From: Gymnopus androsaceus JB14
Taxonomy: Eukaryota > Basidiomycota > Agaricomycetes > Agaricales > Omphalotaceae
Assembly: GCA_009733575.1 (NCBI GenBank)
Contig: ML769487.1
Coordinates: forward strand, 1-64,000
Reading direction: 5' to 3'
Length of the DNA: 64,000 nt
In this document: one piece after another, positions 34,892 to 47,171 of the stretch
How the letters are laid out: each line of letters starts with the position of its first letter
How positions within the stretch are numbered: position 1 is the stretch's first letter
Made by a program: the position numbers and the translations under genes
The notes under the pieces: generated by a model
What the model was told of the DNA's origin: nothing
The model's input: only the letters and a program-made list of their open reading frames with translations
Database searches by the model: none

Positions 34892-35289
34892 TTGACGTGT
34901 AGTAGTAGTAGAAGACTACTAGTAGTTGTGCTAGTCGGCCGGCGCAATGAGTGAATACTTCATTATTCTCGTAGAAGAGCATATTAGAGCGTATCAGCCC
35001 CACGTCTCAAAAGTTTTTCGTCCCTCAAATTGAAAACGCCGGACGAGGGCGTAGAAGGTCTTCCCGACAAACAAACGTAAGACTCCGTACCTTGACCAAA
35101 ACCATTTTAGTAGACGTGTGGCTAAATAGAGCGTTTAGCCACACGTTGTAAACTTTTGGAGTCTTTGCTAGCCAAACAGGTTTTTAGAATACTATCAAAC
35201 TGGTCAATATGCCCTAAATACGGCCTGGATCTTAAACATAATGATAAGGGTTAGAAGAGAAGGACCTTTGACCTCAGGAGTCAATAAAC
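34892..35289. other. Convergent spacer between helicase pseudogene A and laccase A
   Basis: No gene is seen. Both neighbouring genes point towards this region, so it should contain both 3' ends. The corresponding spacer in unit B is 42483-42919. Confidence 0.4.
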
Positions 35290-37942
35290 TTAAACAGTAG
35301 CGCCTCCTCCTCCGCCGAGCTGATCAGGTGTCAAAGAGTCATAAATAGGGCAAAGCTGGTTCCAAGCATCTGTTCAAGGTATTCATTTCAGCTTTGACGA
35401 CCAAGGCGAGTAGAAACGGATCATACCAGGTGTCGGGTTAGCTGCCGCAGTGTCAGGAGTATCTTCAGCAAACACGATAGCGAGACCACTGAGCAAGTAA
35501 TGTAAGAAGGAAGAATAGTTTCGAACGAGGAATCCGGGCGACTTACGCTTGCAAATGCCAATCGATGTGACAATGCAAGAACCCTGGTAGGTATGTAGAG
35601 TCAGTCAATGCGAAATGGGAAGATACAAAGTTTATACTTACATGGACCAGCATTGTCAGTCTGGAAACGAATGGTGACATTGTCCGTTGCAGCATAACCG
35701 GTTGAAACTACATCGCGGCGTACAGGGTTCACGTAGTTGTACTCGGTAGATCCTTGGGGTCGGATGACATCGAAGGTGTGCTAGAAAGTCATGAAATCAG
35801 CACAGATTGAGTCACTCTGAACTATGAAACTTACTCCGTGAAGATGGAATGGATGCTGGATGTATGATCAGCAAGCAAGCCATGGAAGATCGACGGTGAC
35901 TAACCGGCCCTCCAATAAAATCTACAGCTGTCGCATCGAAGCTCACTTGTATACTCGAGTTCAAGGGTAACGGATATACCGATCCGGCGGGGAGAAGATC
36001 AGCTATAGAGTAGATTGAGTAAGAATGCGTTCCAGTGCCTTTAGAGATAGCAGAGTGTACCTACCTGCTCTGGAAGCTCCGCTAATGATTTGAAGCAGAA
36101 CCGGAACAGAGGGCGGTGCATATGTAGCTCCATTGATATAGTATGTATCAGGACCAATGAACGAGAAGTTCAAGTTGAAAGCGAGGTCAACTCCGTCGAT
36201 AGTAGCGTTTCCAGGCTAAATAAAGTAGGATGAGGGAATTGTTCATCGTTATCCAGATAAAAGCTTACTGCTCCAGGGTTTTCAAGAGGCTGAAAATAAC
36301 ACAGTCGGTCAAAGCTAGACAAATATTATCCTCTACTTACAGCGAGACTCGTTTCGGCCAAAAGGTTATTTGCAGTGTCATTAGTTGTCGGGTTAACCAA
36401 AGGAGCGCCGGTATAACGCAGGATAGCACTGTTGATGTTTCCATCGAAGCCAGTTGAGCTACCGCGGCTGGGGTTGGCGCGTATCCCTATCATACAAATC
36501 TCAGTAGGTTTCCAAAGATTCTCATGGGTATACCGCACAATAATTGCTAATGGTCTGGTTCGCTTCAAGCACAAAGGAGTATCGCTGACCAGCAAAGATC
36601 TGGATAGAGTCAGCTACAACAGGCAAGTGGTTGACACCATCAACTTCGAAGACCTGGGTTTATCAAGTTAGTTTTGTTAAGAAGATTGAACGGGCAGAAG
36701 CGCACAGTGAACGTGTGGTTATCAATGGAAAAGACGAAGTTAGAATCACACGAGAGTGATACCAAACGGAAGCGATATCTGGAGGCAGGGTCAGACACAA
36801 AATGACTTCTATCAGTAACCAAGTGGAGTTTACCTGATATTGTAATCGACGCTGATCACCGCCAAAGATCCCTGGGTTGTATCGGCGAAGGATATCCCGA
36901 GCCCATTGATGAGTGTTGAGTCCGACAACCTAAGAGAATATCAGAAGCAGAAGATGAAAGCAGTCGGAAGGTTGCTCACGGAGCAGCTCCAGCAACGGGT
37001 GCAGGGACGTCTAACGAAGTCATGTCAAGAGGTAGGATCGTTCCAAGTACTAAGAGAGTCGGTGCTCACGGAACCAATCAGCGAGTGTAAGGACAGTGGT
37101 TTCTAGAGAATATCGTCAACGTTCGACATTGGTGCAAGCTAAGTAGGTAGGGTTTACCATCATCGACGTCGTAGAGATTCAGATAAGGATCATCTGTAAA
37201 TCTTGCGTGAGAGGTGAAAAATCAGAAGCTTGAAAAAGACTGTACCAGGATCATAGATGACAAGAGGACCACGTAAACCATCGCAGTACTGGGTAGCTAT
37301 CATGAAAGTTCAGAACATACTTTAGCAATGGGCTGAATAATACAGGCCGTACATAGATGTGAATGGTACCAGAAGGTGCCAGCTTGATCTGGAACACTAA
37401 AGTCGTAAAGGAATGAATTGTTGGCGGCAATTGGACACTGAGTAACGAATGAACTTTTTCCGATTTTAGTGGGGACACTGAAACTTAAGGGTCATACATA
37501 CGGCCTATCAAAATCAGAATGAATGAGTGTAGACCACGAGCGCGCCGAAGATACTTACCCGTCTGCCCAGTTGGTTGTCGCTTGGAAAAGACCATGCCAA
37601 TGCTACAATAAAGCGTCAATCTTCGATGATTCCGAAGCAAAAAAGCGAATACGTGCGACGGAAGTACTTAACAGCATAGTGCTGTTTGTGAGCCCATTAA
37701 TTACATTAATCTTGAAGTTGTCGCCCTATTGTACTGTATCAGTGCACCTATCCGAACATGAAGAGCTCGAAACAGACAGTGTTTCCCACAATGAGTGGAC
37801 CAGGAAAGACACCTTCCGCAAGGACGTAAGAGCGGTTGTAGCCATCGGGTTGAATGAATTTATTGACGATGTTCAGGTCAGTAACAGGTCCAATAGAGGC
37901 GAACGCTCCGCCGAACGAGGCGAGAAGCAGAAGGGGGAGCAT
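35290..37942 (-). CDS. Laccase A (multicopper oxidase), intact, Leu at the axial position
   Basis: ATG 37942 gives [20 protein letters not shown], a secretion signal likely cut after AFA. All four laccase copper motifs are found across about a dozen exons: L1 [15 protein letters not shown] (37573-37540), L2 WYHSHLSTQYCDG split by an intron, L3 HPFHLHG in a small exon near 35840, and L4 [13 protein letters not shown]. The stop is at 35290 after [11 protein letters not shown]. The exon comparisons with the other copies show no frame breaks. The residue ten after the L4 cysteine is Leu (codon at 35482-35484), whereas B, C and D have Phe, so a lower-redox type-1 copper is expected. As a secreted enzyme it would oxidise phenols with reduction of oxygen to water, in lignin or pigment metabolism. 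It is convergent with helicase A. Confidence 0.92.
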
Positions 37943-37994
37943 TGAAGGAGGAAACGATGGAAAGACGACGAACAAAGTGGGGTTGATCTGACGG

Positions 37995-38002
37995 TTTAAA
38001 TA
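37995..38002 (-). promoter_or_regulatory. TATA box of laccase A
   Basis: The minus strand reads TATTTAAA 53 bases upstream of the start codon. The same TATTTAA motif occurs 50-70 bases upstream of all four laccase start codons, in a conserved context ending in CCGTC. Confidence 0.6.
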
Positions 38003-38851
38003 CGTCTCCTGCAAAAGCTACCGGACACTGTGGTGTACATGCCTCATTGCCAGGATCGGTCTAGCCGTCTGAGTTCCAGTTGTGTTTCCCTGATTTTAAA
38101 AGTGATTCACTCTGACAGAGACTGACAGAACTCCACAAGCTAGCGCCAATAGCCATCCCAACGGAAGTACACTGGGTGAACCGGGAACCGCTTATCAGTG
38201 ATGCATGATGGTTCCTACTAGCTGTAATTTACTAATCTAATAGCTGGCAGGAAAATATAGAGTTTCTATGCAATGTCAGAACCAGTGTGCAAAGATGTTG
38301 TAGAGTTCTGAGTTTGAGTGGATGTTGTGAGGGTAAGATTAAATTTGATTAGTGTATGGCATTACTTTTCATGGGAAATTCTATTCTTAGTCGGTTTCTT
38401 ACTCTCCGAACCTAGATAGCCTACTCTTGCAATATTGATCTACTAGATTTTCATGACTGTACAGTATATCGGCTGTACTATCTTGAAGCTATATTATCTT
38501 ACTTTCACAGATAGCAGATGAACCGTATAGTTTACGCTGTTACACTTTCATGCTATTCTACATATTTCATATAATGTATCTACTCGCATTTGTTGGTTTA
38601 TAATACTAATACTTAGTATGACTAGATTCAAAAAGAAAGGGTTTAGTTTCACCAGACACGCACTCTGAATTTTGAGATGCTAATTGATCCTCTGCTCACC
38701 TGAGGCCATTCAAGGAAGAAAAACAAGTAAAAAGCAAGAATGCGGAAGCAGCTCCAGGCGATACAGACTGTCTGTTAACAACTTGGCAACCAAGAGACCA
38801 CCAAAAGAATCAAGGGGGTCCCAAGTTATCAATCTCTGTAGGCGAGTATGG
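38003..38851. other. AT-rich boundary between duplicated units A and B
   Basis: This is the laccase A upstream region followed by AT-rich sequence with no gene. The start of unit B falls near its right end. Confidence 0.4.
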
Positions 38852-39462
38852 CTAGGATACAGTTTTTGGATTAGGACCCTCCTGCTTCGAAGCCTCCCAA
38901 TCCTCGTCCAAAACTGCCATCCAAATGACGTCCTGCCATTTACCATCAATCCAATTTGCCTTTCGCTGGACACCTTCTTGAACGAAGCCACTGAACGTGA
39001 TGTCTGTCAGCCGGGTATTTTTGAAATGTTACAAACCACTTACACTTTATTGTACACCTTGATGGCTGCAGTATTATTTCCAAATACATGGAGGGATACC
39101 CTATGCAAAGCCAGCTGGCGGAATGCGTAATCGATAATGAAGCGCAAAACTTCTGTAGCATAACCTCGTCCCCAAAAGGAAGGAAGGAGAGCCATACCAA
39201 GCCTTGCGTCGCGATTCTTCATCTGTGCATCCCATAGCGATATGAAGCCGACAAATTCATGATTATCCTTAGTCTCTATAATGACATAGAGCAGCCTAGA
39301 TGAGCACATCTCGCGGAGCTCCTTCTCGGCTTTGACGCCTAGAGGCACTACAAACCCGGAAGTTAGCATTTTTTCGACGCGATCATGGTTGAATAACACC
39401 ATCAAGTTTTCGAAGTCTGCTTCGCGTACAGCTCGAAGTCGTAGGCGGTCGGTTTCGAACAT
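38852..39462 (-). CDS. GNAT-family N-acetyltransferase, copy B
   Basis: This is a close paralogue of copy A with the same two-exon structure: ATG 39462, MFETDRLRLRAVREADFENL, CoA loop LLPSFWGRGYATE, HVFGNNTAAIKVYNKV, one intron, then GFVQEGVQRKANWIDGKWQD and a stop at 38852-38854. Differences are concentrated in residues about 20-60 (LMVLFNHDRVEKMLTSGFVV against LIALWNDDRIQKMLSTDFVV), which may change acceptor specificity. It is divergently transcribed from the intact helicase B, with 173 bases between the start codons, a likely shared promoter. Confidence 0.85.
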
Positions 39463-39635
39463 GGTGGGAGAAAGGAACTAGATCTTATCAGTGAGCAGTA
39501 AGATAGTCAGGGTATCTAGTCATTTTTTCGGTTGCGACTCCGTGACAAGCGATGAGCGCGCTTATCTCTAATCTAATCTAGTAGTTTTCAATAGGCGCCA
39601 ATCAAAGTTTTTCTTAACTTCCACTCTCTCGCACA

Positions 39636-42482
39636 ATGAAGAATAAACTGTTCAGAAAGCGCTCTTTGGCCACAGACGACTCTTCGCGTAAGAGAACGAA
39701 AGTCAAGCACGATAACGCTGACAGTCTTCCCTGGAAAACCATTTCGCGACCTATTGAATCTGGATTGGACGGCGACGAAGGCATTCTCGAGCTTGAAGAA
39801 GTAGAAGGTGTCGAGATTATTTATGAACAAACTGAGCAAGGCAGAGTAGCAAAGTTTAACGTACGTGCATACTTTTCCTCTGTAATAGTCAAGCCGAGCT
39901 CAAGTTCTTCTCAAGGTTATCGACGTTGACGAGCCAAAGATAGAAGCGCCTGCAGAAGAGCCAGTCATTGACGAAGATGAAGATGATCTCCCTGAAGAAG
40001 AAACATTTGACTGTCAGTTATTTAGATACTGAGTATGGTATAAGGCTCGTTCTTACCCATTTTTGTAGCAGAAAATTTACTTCCAAATTGGCATCACTAC
40101 AATTTGCATCCTCGTCTTACCAAAAGTCTTCACTACAACAACTTTCTTAGCCCTACGCCTATCCAAAGCTCAGCTATACCTATTGCATTAAAACAACGCG
40201 ATGTCGTTGGAGTTGCGCAAACCGTAAGTTCTCGGCTGTATTCAGAATCAGCTGTACTAAAGATTCATAGGGATCAGGTAAAACCCTGGCCTACGGCCTT
40301 CCAATCCTGCATAAGCTACTATCAGTCGCACCTCTCAAACCATCATCTAAACATCGTCCAGTACAAGCTCTCGTCCTTGCTCCAACTCGTGAACTTGCAT
40401 TACAAGTTTCGACTCACTTGAATGCATGCCTAAATCCATATAAACCTGAGGATGACAATGCAAAGGGAAAGGGAACAGACCCTTCAGGGAAGAAGCCTCC
40501 GCCAAGGGTTAGCGCAGCGGCCATAGTCGGAGGAATGTCCGCTCAGAAACAAAGACGTATTCTCAACCGTGGTGTGGATGTACTTGTGGCGACCCCTGGG
40601 CGTTTATGGGATATCATAGAAGAGGTATGTATTTTTTTCTTCGGTTTCTTAGTCTCTAACTGCGCTATTAGGACGAAACTCTTGCGAAGGAGCTGAAGCA
40701 ACTGAAAATCCTTGTTCTTGACGAAGCTGATCGGATGATTGAAGCGGGTCATTTTGCTGAATTGGAAAATATTCTACGGCTTACACTGCGAGAATCCGAG
40801 TACGTATTCGCGCATACCTTTGCCTACTTTCCTCACATATCCGTCTAGAGACGACCAAATACCGGACGACATTCCATCCATTTCACATTCCGACGTCGAA
40901 GATAACAAGGATAAAGTAGCGCGGGACCAGATGCAGACATTTGTCTTCTCCGCTACCCTCAGTAAAGATCTACAGAAGAATGTCAAGAGGAGGTCCAAGC
41001 CAAAGAGATCAAAGAACACCAAGAAGGAAGAGAAACCAGCATCAACGCTTGGTAAGCCATAGATGATTTTTCGGGGCCGCTTTGACTTTTAACGAAAGAT
41101 CGACAGACGATCTCCTTCCTACGACTCGATTTTCGCGACCCCGAGCCTGAAGTCATCGACTTGAGTCCAGAGGGCGGTGTAGTCTCGTCGTTGACCGAAG
41201 GAAAAATCCAATGCCTTTCAGCAGACAAGGTGCGTCTCCCGTTCGATTCTATTTCGTCACACCATGCGCACATCCGCACATTATTTTCCATTTCTCCGTT
41301 TTGCCGTTCATCGACTGATTACTTGCACCCTTCTAGGATGTATACCTGTATTACTTCCTCTTACGCTATCCCGGACGTTCGCTTGTCTTCCTCAGTTCGA
41401 TAGATGGAATCAGACGGTTACTCCCATTGACAGAACTCCTCAACATCAAAGCGTTCCCGTTACATTCACAGTTGGAACAAAGACAAAGATTGAAAAATCT
41501 CGACAGGTGCGGCATTTGTGTGCCTGTTCAGTTGGCGATCTCCGGTCTTACAAACGCACGCAGATTCAAGTCTACCCCCAATTCAGTTCTACTCGCGACG
41601 GATATAGCTGCGCGTGGTCTCGATATCCCCAGTGTCGATCATGTTATACACTACCAGATTCCCCGCTCTGCAGACGTTTACGTCCACCGAAACGGTCGAA
41701 CTGCTCGTGCGATGCGGAAAGGATTTAGCATGTTGATGTGTGCTCCAGACGAACGAAGAGTCGTAAGAGCATTGTTGGGTACCCTCGGACGTGGTGAGTA
41801 CTTGCACCTTCCTTCATTTCATTTCCGGAGCACTAATTGTCTGCATCTTCTCAGACGAAGATGAAATACAAGAAATCTCCATCGACCTTGGCATGCTCGA
41901 CAAACTCAAAGCTCGTGTACAACTAGCACGACAAATCGAAACGTCGCATCATCAAGCCAAAAAGGCCAAGCATGAACGAAATTGGATGAGAGAGGCTGCA
42001 GAAGCGATGGAGATTGAGTTGGATTCTGATTTTGCGAGGTATTTATTTCTTTGTTTGGTGTGATCTCTCTGATCTCGCCCTTCTAGTGATGAGGACGACG
42101 AAAACCCTACGAAACGCCAACGCAAAGCCAAAGAAGCTGGAGCTGCGGGTTTGAAGGCTCAATTGAAGCAAATGCTCGCTCAGCCCCTCCTCGCGCGGGG
42201 TATATCCGCCAAGTATATAACGTCGGGTAGTAATCCTATCGTGGATGATCTCATTGCAGGAGACTGTAAGTGCTGCAAGCTTCCTCGATGAATGAACAGG
42301 TTCAATGTCTAATGCCACTTGCAGACAATGAGAAGATGTTGGGTCTAGGGAGCAATGATGCCGGGAGTGATTTGGCACAAGTAAGAAAGAAGAAGAAGAA
42401 GGTGAGGGTGAAGAATGAGCTGCCGAACGAACCTGCAGAGGATGAGGATGAGGATGAGTGGGCGGGTGTTGATAACTCCTAG
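39636..42482 (+). CDS. MAK5: ATP-dependent RNA helicase, MAK5/DDX24-like, copy B (intact)
   Basis: ATG 39636 gives [20 protein letters not shown], a basic N-terminus, then an acidic linker. The Q-motif region reads [11 protein letters not shown] and motif I GVAQT-GSGKT is split by an intron. Motif Ia is [10 protein letters not shown], then IVGG and TPGR, DEAD box [14 protein letters not shown], motif III VFSATL, motif [15 protein letters not shown] and motif [10 protein letters not shown]. The basic C-terminal extension ([36 protein letters not shown]) and an acidic end give DEWAGVDNS with the stop at 42480-42482. MAK5-type helicases act in the nucleolus in 60S ribosome assembly; this is inferred from family resemblance. 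All the exons checked join in frame, and the only other copy in the window is dead, so this is probably the functional gene. Confidence 0.88.
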
Positions 42483-42919
42483 TTCGCGGGTATAGTAATA
42501 GTAGCGTTGGTGTTCTGCATCCATCCTGGTGCCCCATTCCGAATTCGTGGTACCGTATGGTCGAAGGAGAAACTTGAGTGCAAACGCTTTTCATGACATT
42601 TTTGTTTGTCGCATCTTCACAAGTCCTACGTTGTTGTAAAGACAGATATAGGCCTAAAGCATCCCCTCTAGTTAGAAAACTAGAAACCTCGTATTCGACA
42701 CTTTCATCAACCTCATAGAAGGCGGTCACCAAGCTAAGACAGATATTCTCCATTCATGACTTCTAATAAGTATATAAGCAATGAGTTAATGCTTCATTAT
42801 TTTCATAAGTATATGCTATGCATCCCATAAATACCACCAAAAGAGTGAAATCGATTAAATATTAAACGACAGTGTTTAGGAGAGAAAGACTTTGAAGGCG
42901 TGCAACCCTCGAATTAAAG
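42483..42919. other. Convergent spacer between helicase B and laccase B
   Basis: This AT-rich 3' region is shared by two convergent genes. It corresponds to 34892-35289 in unit A. No gene is seen. Confidence 0.4.
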
Positions 42920-45545
42920 TTAAACGGTGGGGCCTCCTCCTCCGCCGAGCTGATCAGGGGTCAAAGAGTCATAGATAGGGCAAAGTTGGTTCCAATCATC
43001 TGTTCAAGTTGTTCACTTCAGTTCTGACGACTAATGCAAGTAAAAGCTAATCATACCAGGTGTCGGGTTAGCTGCCGCAGTGTCAGGAGCATCTTCAGCA
43101 AACACGATAGCGAATCCACTAAGTAATGTAAGAAAATAGTGTCGAACGAGAAATCAGGCGACTTACGCTTCCAAATGCCAATCGATATGACAATGCAAGA
43201 ACCCTGGGAGGTAGAGTCAGCAAATCCGAAATGGGAAGATATAAGTTTACACTTACAGGGACCAGCATTGTCAGTCTGGAAACGAATGGTAACATTGTCC
43301 GACGTTGAACCGGTACCAGTAGCAACAACATCTCTGCGTACGGGATTCACGTAGTTGTATTCAGTAGATCCTTGGGGTCGGATAACGTCGAAGTTGTGCT
43401 AGAAAGTCATCAATCAGCACAGACTGAGCTGCTCTAACCTATGAAACGTACTCCGTGAAGATGGAATGGATGCTAAATGTATGGTCAACAAGTAGTTATG
43501 AAGGTCGAGGGTGACTACTAACCGGTCCTCCAATAGCAGCTACAGTTGTCGCATCGAAGCTCAATTGGATGCTCGAGTTCAAAGGTAAGTTATAGACCGA
43601 TCCGGCAGGGAGGAGTTCAGCTATAGATCGGATAAGAATGCGTTCTAGTGCTCCTAGAAATAGAGTGTAGCTACCTGCTGTGGTAGCTCCGCTAATGATT
43701 TGAAGCAAAACTGGAACAGTGGGTGGTACAAATGTAGCTCCATTGACGTAGAATGTATCAGGGAAATTGAATGACAAGTTTAAGTTGAGAGCGAGGTCAA
43801 CCCCGTCGAGGGTAGCGGTTCCAGGCTAAAGTAAGGTTAGGGAATGCTCAGTATTGATACAGACAAAACTTACTGCTCCGGGGTTTTCAAGAGGCTGAAA
43901 ATAATACAGTCAGTCAAGGCGAGACAAATGTTACACTTTACTCACAGCAAGACTAGTTTCGGCCAAAAGATTGTCTGCAGTGTCATTGGTTGTCGGATTG
44001 ACCAAAGGAGCGCCGTTATAACGCAGGATGGCGCTGTTGATATTTCCTTCGAAGCCAGGAGTACCACGATTGGGGTTGGCGCGTATCCCTATCATACAGA
44101 TCAGTAAGTTCTCAAAGATTCTCATGGGTATACGCACAATAATTGCTGATGGTCTGGTTCGCTTCAAGCACAAAGGAGTATCGCTGAGCAGCATAGATCT
44201 GGATAGAATCAGCTACAACAGGCAAGTGGTTAACACCATCAACTTCGATGACCTGGGTATGAGTTAGTTTCATTAAAAAGATCGAACGGACAGAATGCTC
44301 ACAGTAAATGTGTGGCTGTCAATGGAGAAGATATAGTTGGGGTCACACGAGACTGATACTAAACGGAAGCGGTATCTTGAGGGGAGGGTCAGCCACAAGA
44401 CAATTTCTATTGATCTCCAAGTCGAGTTTACCTGTTTTTGTAGTCGACGCTGATCACTGCCAAAGATCCCTGGGTTGTATCGGCGAAGGCTATCCCAAGC
44501 CCATTGATGAGTGTTGAGTCTGATAACCTAAGGAAACATCAGAAACAGGAGATGAAAGCAGTCGATAGGCGCTCACGGAGCAGCTCCAGCAAGGGGTGCA
44601 GGGACGTCTAGCGAAGTCATGTCAAAAGGTGGGGTTATTCTAAGTAAGAGAGTCGGTGCTCACGGTACCAATCAGCGAGTGTAATGACGGTAGTTTCTAG
44701 AAAATATCATCAGCACTTGACATTGGGGCAAGATCAGTAGATAATAGGGCCTACCATCATCGACGTCGTAAAGATTCAAGTAAGGATCCTCTGCAATATC
44801 TTGCGTGAGAGGTGAAGAATCAGAAACTTGAAAGAAACAGTACCAGGATCATAGATGACAAGAGGACCACGTAAACCATCGCAGTACTGGGTAGCTATCA
44901 TGAAAGTTCAAGACATATTTAGCGATGGAAAGAATAATACAGCCCGTACATAGATGTGAATGGTACCAGAAGGTGCCAGCTTGACCCGGAACACTAAAGT
45001 CGTAAAGGAATGAATTGTTGGCGGCAATTGGACATTGGTTAACGAATGAACTTCAGCCGATGTTAGTGGGAGACACTGAAACTTAAGGGTCATACATACG
45101 GTCTATCAAAAAAGAGTGAATGAGCGTAGACTACGAGCACGCCGAAGGTACTTACCCGTCTGCCCAGTTGGTTGTCGCCTGGAAAAGACCATGCCAATGC
45201 TGCAATAAAGCGTCAATCCTGGATAGTTCAGAAACAAAAAAACATATACGTACGATGGAAGTACTTAGCAGCATAGTGTCGTTTGTGAGCCCATTGATTA
45301 CATTGACCTGGAAGTTGTCGCCCTATTAATGTACTATATTAGTACACGTATCCGAACACGGAAAGCTCTTCGAAACACACAGTGTTGCCCACAATGAGTG
45401 GACCAGGAAAGACACCTTCCGCAAGGACGTAGGAACGGTTGTAGCCATCGGGTTGAATGAACTTATTGACGATGTTCAGGTCAGTAACAGGTCCAATAGA
45501 GGCGAACGCCCCACCAAACGAGGCAAGAAGCAGAAGGGGGAGCAT
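42920..45545 (-). CDS. Laccase B (multicopper oxidase), intact, Phe at the axial position
   Basis: ATG 45545 gives [20 protein letters not shown] with a secretion signal like laccase A. Copper motifs L1 ([15 protein letters not shown]), L2 (WYHSHLSTQYCDG), L3 (HPFHLHG near 43460) and L4 ([14 protein letters not shown]) are all present. The stop is at 42920 after GGGGGPTV. Exon and intron positions match laccase A. No frame breaks were found in the exon comparison. The axial residue is Phe (TTC, 43112-43114), typical of higher-redox fungal laccases. It is the only copy in the cluster that combines an intact frame with Phe at this position. Confidence 0.92.
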
Positions 45546-45605
45546 TGGAGAAGGAAAGATGGTAAAGACGACCAAGGTGGGTTGATGTAACTGGAGATGA
45601 GACGG

Positions 45606-45613
45606 TTTAAATA
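45606..45613 (-). promoter_or_regulatory. TATA box of laccase B
   Basis: TATTTAAA on the minus strand, 61 bases upstream of the start codon, at the position conserved across the four laccases. Confidence 0.6.
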
Positions 45614-47171
45614 CGGCTCCTGCAGATATAAGGGTTACCGGACACTGTGATGCGCACGCCCGGATCGGTCTAACTGGAGTTTGTAGAAACAAATACAGAT
45701 TCAGGCGCTGTCTGAGTTTCAGAAGCTGTTCCAGCTGTTCTCAGAATGATTCCTTGATCTTCAAAGCAATTCACATTGACAGAGGCTGACAGAACCACAA
45801 GCTAATGCCAACAACCACCCCAACGGTGGCCCACTCACCAAGGAACCGCTCATCGGTGATGCATGATGGTCAGTTTAGGTTTTATCATTATGAAATGGTT
45901 AGCTGTGAAAGCTATTTCAGTTCTGCCAGTGGCACCAGCTGGTAGGAAAATACTGAGTTCTTTAAAAGGACTCGAGGAGCAGCGCAAAGATTGTAGAACT
46001 ATGATTGTGAGTGGACGTTGAGTTATAAAGGTGAGATTGATTAGCGCGCGATCGTCTTCAAGTTCTAATACTTAATCAAAGGCTAGCACTGTAACCCAAT
46101 TCTGACACCACCAACTTCGGGGCTACTTCTTGGATGCATTTATTGATTCAATTGGACAGCAATTTTGATAGCTCTTCCCGTGTGGGCCATGCTATGAGCG
46201 CTGCCCCCAAGCCTCAAGGTCAAGCACTGGTCAAGCCTTTGTATTCAACGAGAGGATAGAAGGTCCATGATCCGATTAATATGGGAGGACCTCAAGCTAG
46301 CTTGGGTTGTGTAATAATACCTTCCCTTGCTTCCAGGCTGACCTCAACCAACATCTATTGCTCGCCGGCAATGGCAGGCAATGGCCCCAATTTCTACGAT
46401 GTTCGAACTATCATCTACCTTCCGAATCTCATGAGATCTCGCATTGATGCCTCTTTGATCTTGGGTATAGGATAAACAACGCACGATCCTCGCACTCAGG
46501 GCATTCGCTGAATCGTACCTCTACTCCGCTTCCTTTTGAAGATCTCGACAGACCTTCCCCGACATCATACTCATCCCTTGGTCGCCTAGCTCCATGATCT
46601 TATAGTCACGCGATAAACGCACGAAATCCGCCTCTTCACCTAGCTTCACTGGTACGTTTTGGGTTTACGAACAGAACATATTTTCCAGCTATTTAAAGCT
46701 TGCGCACTGGGATGATGGCCCCATCTGTCTGTCCATCTAAATATATATTTCTCTCAATCCATCCAATTCGTGCGACGGTCTGATGAACCATAGATGGGAG
46801 AGAAGGAACCCAGATATTTGTATGTCCTGTCTCGGGCCCAGAATACAAAATGACAGCACGTTGGGGGACTAGGAGATAAAGTGCGCACGTACAGATGGGG
46901 CTAGCGAAGCCGTCAGGATGAATGTAGTTCGTAGTTTGGTGTTTCCGCGTCTTCCTCCATCTCTACCCCCTCTCTTAGTATTCCTATTTTCCTTGTGACT
47001 ATATCGTGGTTCTCTTTCCCGCGATAAGTTGCGGTTTTAGATAGACAATATCCATTCAAATGATATTATATTTTCATTATGTTCGTCCATAAATCCCAAA
47101 CCCATGATGGAACAAAAGAGGGTAGAGATTGAATGACAGTTTATGAGAGAGAGAGTGTGTGGTTATGCAGT
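45614..47171. other. Spacer between laccases B and C
   Basis: No gene is seen. From about 46287 on, the sequence is co-linear with 52478-53340 upstream of the laccase D 3' end, marking the left edge of the C/D duplication. A segment at 46759-46867 is inverted relative to the other copy. Confidence 0.5.
46759..46867. repeat. Microinverted segment (C-side copy)
   Basis: This segment begins CCATCCAATTCGTGCGACGG. Its reverse complement lies at 52911-53017, ending CCGTCGCACGAATTGGATGG apart from a few substitutions. The flanking sequence (ACTAGGAGATAAAGTGCGCA) is in direct orientation in both copies. Confidence 0.85.

Noticed and set aside
42043..42753. Long minus-strand frame of 236 codons over the helicase 3' end
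   Set aside because: Shadow of the intact helicase B coding sequence and its flank; composition is that of antisense coding DNA.
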